The notes under the pieces were generated by a model. The model worked only from the letters and a program-made list of their open reading frames with translations, was not told the DNA's origin and did no database searches. DNA of 7,616 nucleotides from Pseudomonadota bacterium (GTDB lineage: Bacteria > Desulfobacterota > JADFVX01), in assembly GCA_015222555.1 (NCBI GenBank), contig JADFVM010000324.1, positions 1 to 7,616 of the forward strand, in the 5' to 3' direction. This document shows positions 1 through 5,943 of this stretch, one piece after another. How positions within the stretch are numbered: the stretch's first letter is position 1; every line of letters starts with the position of its first letter. The translations under genes were made by a program, and so were the position numbers.

Positions 1-68
1 CCGCAAGCAGCGGGGTATGAGCGCGGAGACAACCTTCTTAATATATCGCGGCAAGCCGCGGGGAATGC
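1..68. repeat. Two imperfect direct repeats of a GC-rich 20-mer, 48 nt apart
   Basis: Bases 1-20 and 49-68 match at 16 of 20 positions and share the core GCAAGC.GCGGGG. Each copy can fold: CCGC/GCGG in the first (1-4 with 10-13) and CGCGG-CAAG-CCGCG in the second (47-60). The segment is much richer in GC than the DNA around it. It resembles the short hairpin-forming intergenic repeats scattered through many proteobacterial genomes; whether it recurs in this genome cannot be seen here. The first copy may be cut by the window edge. Confidence 0.45.
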
Positions 69-237
69 ACCCGCTAGGGATTTAAAATTTCTTTACTCTT
101 CAGATTTATACCAGAGAGACAGAATGCTTGCAAGTACTTTCCCCTCACATAGTATTTTTGATAGTAAGGCGCAAGCCTACATAGACGAAGAAGGCGGCGC
201 AGAAAAAAACCGGCAGCTAATTTCTATCTTAAAGTAG
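1..237 (+). CDS. C-terminal end of an unidentified protein (partial at left edge), or read-through of a repeat
   Basis: A frame without stops runs from base 1 to TAG at 235-237, giving 78 residues. I do not recognise the family. The last 37 residues, from the ATG at 124, look like normal soluble protein: mixed hydrophobic and charged residues, an acidic-glycine stretch, and an end reading ...NRQLISILK. The first 25 codons come from GC-rich repeat-like DNA (1-20 and 49-68) and give two similar peptides, PQAAGYE and RQAAGNA, 16 codons apart and in frame. Two readings are possible. Either a real gene entering from the left ends here, or an intergenic repeat happens to be open and only the 3' part, or none of it, is coding. 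No good ribosome site precedes the ATG at 124, which argues against a separate 37-residue gene. Confidence 0.35.
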   Translation, partial: PQAAGYERGDNLLNISRQAAGNAPARDLKFLYSSDLYQRDRMLASTFPSHSIFDSKAQAYIDEEGGAEKNRQLISILK

Positions 238-299
238 ATATATCTGCCCTTTATAAAATACATTTTTGCTTTACAAATGGTCGTGTATTTAGTTATATT
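229..299 (+). promoter_or_regulatory. Possible promoter region for the dksA-like gene
   Basis: The gap between the upstream stop (237) and the dksA-like start (317) is AT-rich and offers two weak sigma-70 matches. One is TTAAAG (229-234), 17 bp, TATAAA (252-257), which would leave a leader of about 50 nt. The other is TTTACA (270-275), 18 bp, TATATT (294-299), a better sequence match, but it would start transcription at the ribosome site (303-309). The first therefore fits the translation signals better. Neither is certain. Confidence 0.25.
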
Positions 300-316
300 T
301 TCAGGGAGGGGAAGCT

Positions 317-679
317 ATGAGCAAGGAAGAATTGGAACAGTTCAGGGCCATACTAAAAGGGCAATTAGCTGAGCTTCTCGGACACGGGGAAGAGACAGTG
401 GCTGAGATGTTAGATGAAAAGGCCTTATTTGCCGATCCTGCTGATCGGGCTCTATTTGAATCCAACAGGAACTTCACTTTAAGAATCAGGGACAGGGAAA
501 GAAAACTTATCACCAAGGTAAAAGAAGCCCTGGAAAGAATTGACGAAGGGACCTTCGGTATCTGTGAATCCTGTGAGGAAGAGATCCCGTTTAAAAGGCT
601 TGAAGCCAGGCCTGTCACTACCCTCTGCGTTGAATGTAAAACCAAGGCTGAAGACGAAGAAAAAAAGTTAAAAAGCTGA
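317..679 (+). CDS. dksA: DksA/TraR-family C4 zinc-finger transcription factor
   Basis: Predicted 120-residue member of the DksA/TraR family. Its known members bind in the secondary channel of RNA polymerase and, with ppGpp, change initiation at stable-RNA and amino-acid promoters. Residues 1-75 are charged and helical, fitting the coiled-coil hairpin. The tip motif is DPADRA at 40-45, matching the DxxDxA of E. coli DksA (D71, D74, A76). The C4 zinc finger uses C83, C86, C104 and C107 (CESC...CVEC). The C-terminal tail is Lys/Glu-rich. E. coli DksA has 151 residues; this one is shorter mainly at the N-terminus, as in many Desulfobacterota and Gram-positive homologues. The ATG at 317 follows a strong AGGGAGG site (303-309). 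Sixty-odd bases separate it from the next gene, so it is probably transcribed independently. The family call is firm; functional equivalence to E. coli DksA is inferred from the intact tip residues. Confidence 0.9.
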   Translation: MSKEELEQFRAILKGQLAELLGHGEETVAEMLDEKALFADPADRALFESNRNFTLRIRDRERKLITKVKEALERIDEGTFGICESCEEEIPFKRLEARPVTTLCVECKTKAEDEEKKLKS

Positions 680-689
680 TCGCCGATCA
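677..689. repeat. 13-bp perfect palindrome overlapping the dksA-like stop codon
   Basis: TGATCGCCGATCA reads the same on both strands apart from its central C, and it begins with the TGA stop. As RNA it gives at best a 4-5 bp stem with a tiny loop and no following T-run, so it is a poor terminator. It may be chance. Confidence 0.3.
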
Positions 690-694
690 CCATA

Positions 695-740
695 TTTATT
701 CATTCAAACAAATCCCTATAAATTAATCAATCTAAGGAGA
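695..740 (+). promoter_or_regulatory. Possible promoter and ribosome site ahead of galT
   Basis: A good -10-like TATAAA sits at 717-722, with only a weak TTTATT at 695-700 as a -35 (16-bp spacer). AAGGAG at 734-739 is the ribosome site for galT. It lies 3 nt from the ATG at 743 but 6 nt from the ATG at 746, which favours the second. If this promoter is real it would drive the whole five-gene run; the only alternative visible is read-through from the dksA-like gene. Confidence 0.3.
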
Positions 741-745
741 GTATG

Positions 746-1747
746 ATGCCGGAGTTGCGTAAAGATCCGATTCTGGACAGGTGGGTTATTATATCCACAG
801 ACAGACAAAAGCGTAGCTCAGACTTTTTTTTACGTGAGAAGCCACAAACCAGCGGGGGCTTCTGCCCCTTTTGCGAAGGGAATGAAAGCAAAACCCCACC
901 GGAAATATTTGCGCTGCGAAGAAACAACTCGACAAGAAACAATCCTGGCTGGTCATTGAGAGTCGTCCCCAACAGGTTTCCGGCATTAACCATCGAAGGA
1001 GACCTTGACAGGGAAGGTATCGGTATGTATGACAAGATGAACGGTATCGGTGCGCATGAAGTTATTATTGAATCCCCCCGACATGAAGATACACTGTCTA
1101 CAATAAGTATTGCAAAACTTGTTGATGTTCTGGCGGCATACAGAGAACGAATAGTTGACCTTAAACAAGATAAACGTTTCAGATACATTCTTATATTTAA
1201 AAATCATGGTCATTCTGCCGGAGCGTCACTGGAACACAGCCATTCCCAATTAATTGCCCTGCCCATTATCCCCAAAAGGGTACTTGAGGAACTGGAGGGG
1301 AGCAAAAAGTACTTTAGCTATAAGGAAAGATGTGTCTATTGTGATATTATTCATCAGGAGACATCGCAAAGAGAGAGGATCATTTCAGAAAACAGCAGCT
1401 ATATTGCCCTGTCCCCTTTTGCCCCGAAGGCGCCTTTTGAGATCTGGATCTTACCTAAAAAACATGAATGTGCTTATGACAAAGAACCCCCTGACAGTCT
1501 TGAATCTCTTGCACGAATATTGTCGGAAATTTTGAAGCGACTCGACAAAGCCTTGGGGAACCCTGACTACAATTTCATTATCCACACATCCCCCATCGGC
1601 ATGGATGACCTTGATCATTTCCACTGGCACATTGAGATCATGCCTAAATTAACGAGAACGGCTGGTTTTGAATGGGGCTCAGGTTTCTACATAAATCCTA
1701 TTTCTCCCGAAGAATCAACTCAGTTTTTAAAAGAGGCCAAAATTTAA
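746..1747 (+). CDS. galT: Galactose-1-phosphate uridylyltransferase family protein (GalT-like, HIT superfamily)
   Basis: A 333-residue nucleotidyltransferase of the GalT branch. GalT swaps UMP between UDP-glucose and galactose-1-phosphate through a uridylylated histidine (Leloir pathway, cytoplasm). Numbered from the ATG at 746: first zinc site C40 and C43 (CPFC), H113 and H164; RVVPNRFPAL at 72-81; active-site HSHSQ at 164-168, with H166 the expected nucleophile; C-terminal YNFIIHTSP and HFHWH (291-295). A second CxxC (C196, C199), H240 and a His of 291-295 suggest a second metal site, as in the plant ADP-glucose phosphorylase-type homologue. E. coli GalT instead reads HPHGQ. Length is close to the usual 330-350. 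The stop is 3 nt before glgA. The family is certain; the substrate is not, and ADP-glucose or another sugar-1-phosphate is possible given the neighbour. A second ATG at 743 would add one residue. Confidence 0.88.
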   Translation: MPELRKDPILDRWVIISTDRQKRSSDFFLREKPQTSGGFCPFCEGNESKTPPEIFALRRNNSTRNNPGWSLRVVPNRFPALTIEGDLDREGIGMYDKMNGIGAHEVIIESPRHEDTLSTISIAKLVDVLAAYRERIVDLKQDKRFRYILIFKNHGHSAGASLEHSHSQLIALPIIPKRVLEELEGSKKYFSYKERCVYCDIIHQETSQRERIISENSSYIALSPFAPKAPFEIWILPKKHECAYDKEPPDSLESLARILSEILKRLDKALGNPDYNFIIHTSPIGMDDLDHFHWHIEIMPKLTRTAGFEWGSGFYINPISPEESTQFLKEAKI

Positions 1748-1750
1748 TCA

Positions 1751-3220
1751 ATGAATATTGTAATCGTAACACCAGAGGTTACCCCATTTTCCAAAACAGG
1801 GGGGCTGGCTGATGTCTGCGGCGCCCTTGGGAAGGAGCTGGTAAAACTGGGCCACAGGGTCAAGACGTTCTCCCCCTTTTACAAATGTGTGAAGGATGAA
1901 AAGTTTGAAGCAGTCGACACAGGCAACAGAGTTGAAATTCACCTCGGCGGGAAAACCTTCCTGGCAGAAATATGGAGAAGCGGGGATCATTATTTCATTG
2001 GAGAAGAAAGCTTTTTCTTCCGAGATGCATTTTATGGCGATGGAGAAAAGGACTATAAAGATAACGCCCTGAGGTTTACCTTTTTCTCCAAAGCCACACT
2101 GGAAACCTTAATCACTTTTGGCGAAAAGGTTGACATTGTGCACTGTCACGACTGGCAGACCGGCCTTATCCCCTACTACCTGAAAAAAGAGTATAAGGTG
2201 AATAAGGTCCTTCGCAATGCGGCCTCAGTTTTTACTATCCATAATCTGGCCTATCAGGGACTCTTCCCCCGGAGTATTATGGAGACAATCGATCTTCCTG
2301 CAAGTCTTTTCAATCACCATCAACTGGAGTTTTACGATGAGCTGAGCTTCATTAAGGGAGGGCTTGTTTTTGCCGACATCCTGACGACGGTGAGTAAAAA
2401 GTACAGCCTTGAAATTCAAGAGGCTTATATGGGTTGTGGCCTGGAGAGTGTGCTGCAGAAACGAAAGGGAGATCTATTTGGAATCATAAATGGCGTCGAC
2501 TACGATGATTGGAACCCCGAGACGGACAAATTGATTCCGGCAACTTATAGTGCCAGAGATCTAAGGGGGAAAAGAAGGTGTAAAAGATCATTAAAAAAAT
2601 ACTTTAAACTTTCAGGTCACGCAGATCTCCCTGTTATCGGAATGGTATCACGACTCGATTCACAAAAGGGTTTTGAAATTATAGAAGCGGCTGAAAATGG
2701 CCTCATGAAACTTCCACTTCAATTCGTATTTCTTGGAAGCGGTTCTAAAAAAATTCAGGCCTACCTTGAAGATCTGGCAGATAGATATCCCGATAAAGTT
2801 GCCCTTCATATCGGTTACAGTGAAGCCCTGGCCCACCTCATAGAAGCGGGATCAGATCTATATCTAATGCCGTCAAGATATGAGCCCTGCGGCTTAAATC
2901 ATTTCTACAGCCTCAAATACGGGACCATACCGATCGTCAGAGCAACTGGCGGCCTGGATGATGCAATCATTAACTATAGTTCCAGCAGAAAATCAGGGAA
3001 TGGCTTCAAATTCAGAGCCTTTTCATCATCGTCATTGGTAAAAACAATAAAAAGAGCGATTGACCTCTATAGCAATGATAAGGAGAGCTGGGAAAAACTC
3101 CAAAAATCAGTCATGCTGGAGGACCGTTCCTGGGAAAAGTCCATAAAGAAGTATGATAAACTATACAGAAAAGTGATAGAAAAACATCCTATTTCAAAGA
3201 AATGTGACCAGAGGGATTAA
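1751..3220 (+). CDS. glgA: Glycogen synthase (ADP-glucose type, GT5)
   Basis: A 489-residue cytoplasmic glycosyltransferase that moves glucose from ADP-glucose to the non-reducing end of an alpha-1,4-glucan. Family motifs are present in order: KTGGLADV at 15-22, where K15 is the ADP-glucose-binding lysine; HCHDWQTGL at 131-139; FTIHNLAYQG at 161-170; INGVDYDDWNP at 246-256; RLDSQKG at 301-307 (R301 and K306 in the active site); and SRYEPCGL at 375-382 with catalytic E378, then YGTIPIVRATGG (390-401). The N-terminal Rossmann half covers about 1-240 and the nucleotide-sugar-binding half about 290-450. Length is like that of E. coli GlgA (477). The tail after about 460 is Lys-rich. No good ribosome site lies close to the ATG (AGAGG at 1732-1736 is 14 nt away), so translation is probably coupled to galT. 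Its TAA overlaps the kinase ATG by one base. Confidence 0.96.
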   Translation: MNIVIVTPEVTPFSKTGGLADVCGALGKELVKLGHRVKTFSPFYKCVKDEKFEAVDTGNRVEIHLGGKTFLAEIWRSGDHYFIGEESFFFRDAFYGDGEKDYKDNALRFTFFSKATLETLITFGEKVDIVHCHDWQTGLIPYYLKKEYKVNKVLRNAASVFTIHNLAYQGLFPRSIMETIDLPASLFNHHQLEFYDELSFIKGGLVFADILTTVSKKYSLEIQEAYMGCGLESVLQKRKGDLFGIINGVDYDDWNPETDKLIPATYSARDLRGKRRCKRSLKKYFKLSGHADLPVIGMVSRLDSQKGFEIIEAAENGLMKLPLQFVFLGSGSKKIQAYLEDLADRYPDKVALHIGYSEALAHLIEAGSDLYLMPSRYEPCGLNHFYSLKYGTIPIVRATGGLDDAIINYSSSRKSGNGFKFRAFSSSSLVKTIKRAIDLYSNDKESWEKLQKSVMLEDRSWEKSIKKYDKLYRKVIEKHPISKKCDQRD

Positions 3221-5586
3221 TGTTTTCAATTAGTGCCAAGAAGAGCCTCAACCTTTTAAAAGAAATAATTCGGATCTCGAATTCTACGATTAGAGTAGAT
3301 GACAGACTTGATGCTATACTTGAAAACATTTCTTTCTCTTTTTCATTTAAAAGTATTGCGCTTTATATCCTGGATACGGAAAAGAAACAAATTCATCTTA
3401 AGACAGCAAAGGGCGCCGGCTTTAAAAATACAGTCAATCTGGATGAAGATTTCATTGAACTCTGCAAGCGGAATAAAGAGAATGTTATTTTTGATAAGAC
3501 GTCAAAGGACTTTAAGTTCCTCATCTCTGTTCAGGAGGACCCTGCTATCGGTAAAGGAGTCCTTTTCCCGATAGCTGACGATAAATTCTACTATGGCATT
3601 ATTGTCGCCACATTAAATGAGAGTGAAAAACTGGGCAAACAAAGCCTTGAGTTAATGCAGGCAATTACACATGAAATAGCCGGAACAATGAGAAATGCCC
3701 AACTCTATTCAAACGCCAAGGATACGGTCAATGAACTTCTTGTTTTAAATGATGTCTGGAATGCGATGAGTTCGACTCTCGACCTTGATGCCCTCCTTGA
3801 TATCACAATAAATAAGGCTCGCTCATGCCTGAAAGCTGTATGTGGCATAATAAAGCTGTATCAAGAATATGGCGAGGAGGAGAAGATAGTCTATTGCAAC
3901 ACTGAGATGTTTGAACAGCACAAGCTTATGGAGATTTGTGACGAAATTCACAAAGAGATTCAAGAGACGGGCGAAACGGTTATCCTGGAAGATGGCATAT
4001 TAGAACAGCTGAATTGTCCAACTGACGCAGTCATGGCAGCCCCTATCATTCATCAGGGAAACTGCATCGGCTCTGTAACTTTATTTGGCACGGAGGATGG
4101 CAGTCGATTTGAGAAACGGGAAAAAAGCATATTTTCAACCATCGCCTCCCAGATTTCTGCCATGATACATCAGGCACTGCTCATTGATGAGGCCAAGGTC
4201 ATCAATCGAGAAAAAGAACTCATGGTGAGAGAACTCACCACCCTTTTCGAATTGAATAAAGCCGTCATGACGACCATTGATCTTGACAGGCTGTTTCATA
4301 TTATTTTAACGGCCGTTACCATTGGTGACGGTTTCGGCTTCAACAGGGCCATGCTTTTTCTCTACAACGAGAATTCCGGTTTAATTCAGGGAATGATGGG
4401 AGTCGGACCCGACTCTGCAGAAGATGCATGGAAAGTATGGTCTGAAATATGCGAGCATGATAAAACCTTAAAAGATTTTGTCGAAGAAAAGGAACTTGAA
4501 CTCCCCCAATCCAAGTTAAATGAAATGGTAAAAAGGTTAAGGGTGTCAATTGAAGGCACAAGCATCCTTGGATTAACAGTAAAGGAGAAGCAATCTTTTA
4601 ATATTAAAGATGTATCTCATGATCCGAGAGTCAATCAGGAACTCCTGTCACAGTTACATTGTCGTGCATTTGCAACAGCACCCCTTATGGCCTCAGGGAA
4701 AGTCGTCGGGATCATCCTCGTTGACAACATTTACAACGATAGGGTAATCACAGATGACGACATCAGGCTTCTCACAATTTTTGCAAACCAGGCGGGGATG
4801 GCCATCGACAATTCAGTCCTGTATAAAAATCTAGAAAAAACACATCACCAGCTGAAAGAGGCTCATAACAAATTGGTCCATTCAGAAAAGCTTGCCGCCC
4901 TTGGCGAAATGGCCGCCGGTGTCGCCCATGAGATTAGAAATCCTCTTGTTTCCATCGGCGGTTTTGCCAGACGTCTTTCAAGGAAACTTGAGGACAGAGA
5001 AGAGAGTCACTACGTCAACATAATATGTAAGGAGGTAGAGCGGCTTGAAATCATACTGAATGATATCCTTGTATTTTCAAGGGAAGAACCTCTTGCGCTG
5101 GGCACCCACGATATAAACAGCATTATTGATGACACACTCCAGTTTTTCATTAATGACTTCAACAAAAGCAATATAACTGTGGACAAAGAATTTGAAGAGG
5201 AGGTGGAGCTGGTTGAAGTAAATTTTCACCAGCTGAAACAGGTCTTCATTAATCTCTTTTCCAACGCCAAGCATGCCATGGAAGGTGGAGGCACCTTAAA
5301 AATAAAAAGTTTCCGAACTGATATTGAAGCAGGTGCATTCGCTACTGTTGAGATCAGCGACACCGGTAGCGGCATCCCTTATAATATAATAACCAACATT
5401 TTCAATCCATTTTTTACCACAAAGGATACAGGGACGGGGCTTGGCCTTGCCATTACTCATAAAATCATATCTAACTATGGTGGCGATATTGAAGTATTTA
5501 ATAATGATGAGGGGGGGGCAACATTTGTCATTACCTTGCCAAGCAAGAAAATGGAACAATACAATAAGGAGGGAGGAACGTTATGA
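3220..5586 (+). CDS. Cytosolic sensor histidine kinase with three GAF domains (AtoS/NtrB-like kinase core)
   Basis: A 788-residue kinase with no membrane segment or signal peptide, so it should sense something in the cytoplasm. Three GAF domains precede the kinase: about 10-165, 185-325 and 340-535. The third is enlarged by an insert at about 395-455. A coiled-coil linker (533-560) leads to the HisKA domain. Visible motifs: H-box AHEIRNP (569-575) with phospho-acceptor H570; N-box NLFSNAKHAM (678-687); G1 DTGSGIP (714-720); F-box FNPFFTTK (728-735); G2 GTGLGL (738-743). All catalytic boxes are intact. Six of its ten cysteines lie in the second GAF (C203, C208, C226, C240, C266, C282). The start overlaps the glgA stop by one base (TAATG) with GAGGG 4 nt upstream; the stop overlaps the next gene by 4 nt (ATGA). 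A run of eight G falls at codons 764-767. The ligand cannot be told from sequence. Confidence 0.93.
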   Translation: MFSISAKKSLNLLKEIIRISNSTIRVDDRLDAILENISFSFSFKSIALYILDTEKKQIHLKTAKGAGFKNTVNLDEDFIELCKRNKENVIFDKTSKDFKFLISVQEDPAIGKGVLFPIADDKFYYGIIVATLNESEKLGKQSLELMQAITHEIAGTMRNAQLYSNAKDTVNELLVLNDVWNAMSSTLDLDALLDITINKARSCLKAVCGIIKLYQEYGEEEKIVYCNTEMFEQHKLMEICDEIHKEIQETGETVILEDGILEQLNCPTDAVMAAPIIHQGNCIGSVTLFGTEDGSRFEKREKSIFSTIASQISAMIHQALLIDEAKVINREKELMVRELTTLFELNKAVMTTIDLDRLFHIILTAVTIGDGFGFNRAMLFLYNENSGLIQGMMGVGPDSAEDAWKVWSEICEHDKTLKDFVEEKELELPQSKLNEMVKRLRVSIEGTSILGLTVKEKQSFNIKDVSHDPRVNQELLSQLHCRAFATAPLMASGKVVGIILVDNIYNDRVITDDDIRLLTIFANQAGMAIDNSVLYKNLEKTHHQLKEAHNKLVHSEKLAALGEMAAGVAHEIRNPLVSIGGFARRLSRKLEDREESHYVNIICKEVERLEIILNDILVFSREEPLALGTHDINSIIDDTLQFFINDFNKSNITVDKEFEEEVELVEVNFHQLKQVFINLFSNAKHAMEGGGTLKIKSFRTDIEAGAFATVEISDTGSGIPYNIITNIFNPFFTTKDTGTGLGLAITHKIISNYGGDIEVFNNDEGGATFVITLPSKKMEQYNKEGGTL
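5511..5518 (+). repeat. Homopolymer G8 inside the kinase gene
   Basis: Eight consecutive G encode part of Asp-Glu-Gly-Gly-Ala at residues 763-767, near the end of the ATPase domain. Runs of this length are slippage-prone. A one-base change would replace the last 20-odd residues and remove the 4-nt overlap with the response regulator. Confidence 0.6.
5566..5576 (+). promoter_or_regulatory. Strong double ribosome-binding site for the response regulator
   Basis: AAGGAGGGAGG holds two overlapping Shine-Dalgarno cores ending 6 nt before the ATG at 5583. It is the best ribosome site in the operon, suggesting that the receiver is made in excess over its kinase. Confidence 0.7.
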
Positions 5587-5942
5587 AGCATATTATGGTT
5601 GTAGATGATGAAGAAAATATCCGTTTTTTATATAAAGAAGAACTTATTGATGAGGGTTATGAAGTCATTCTCGCCAGTAGCGGCAATGAAGCCCTTGAGT
5701 TGTTAAAAACGAACAAACCGGATCTCATTACCCTTGATATCAAGATGCCGGGAATGGATGGGATAGAAACGTTAAGAAGAATTAAAGAGATAGACAAAAA
5801 TATGCCTGTCATTCTTTGTACGGCTTATGGCCAGTACAAGCAGGATTTCAGTTCATGGGCTTCCGATGCCTATGTCGTTAAATCGGCAGATCTGGAGGAA
5901 TTGAAAACTAAAATAAAATCAATGCTTGGTGAAAACAAATAA
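5583..5942 (+). CDS. Single-domain response regulator (CheY/Spo0F-like receiver)
   Basis: A 119-residue receiver domain with no output domain. Acidic pocket D8, D9 and E10 in MVVDDEEN; phospho-acceptor D52 in LDIKMPGMDG; T80 in the CTAYGQ strand end; K100 in YVVKSADL. All residues needed for phosphorylation are present. The ending at SMLGENK is typical for free-standing receivers, and DNA after the stop encodes no attached domain. It overlaps the kinase gene by 4 nt, which makes that kinase the obvious phosphodonor. With no DNA-binding or enzymatic domain it must act by contacting another protein, pass phosphate to a further histidine protein, or act as a phosphate sink. C79 is its only cysteine. 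Family call firm; partner inferred from gene order. Confidence 0.94.
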   Translation: MKHIMVVDDEENIRFLYKEELIDEGYEVILASSGNEALELLKTNKPDLITLDIKMPGMDGIETLRRIKEIDKNMPVILCTAYGQYKQDFSSWASDAYVVKSADLEELKTKIKSMLGENK

Positions 5943-5943
5943 T

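Noticed and set aside
432..448. Inverted repeat CCGATC-CTGCT-GATCGG inside the dksA-like gene
   Set aside because: It encodes the conserved DPADR tip motif, so the protein sequence accounts for it.
301..693. 130-codon - strand frame opposite the dksA-like gene
   Set aside because: Serine-rich antisense of a gene with clear zinc-finger and tip motifs; no independent support.
743..748. ATG at 743 as the galT start
   Set aside because: Only 3 nt from the Shine-Dalgarno core; the next ATG at 746 has better spacing. The difference is one residue.
824..831. T8 run early in galT as a phase-variation tract
   Set aside because: Encodes an ordinary Phe-Phe-Leu stretch in AT-rich DNA; an 8-T run is unremarkable at this base composition.
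727..1188. 153-codon - strand frame opposite galT
   Set aside because: No recognisable motif and lies wholly over conserved galT coding sequence.
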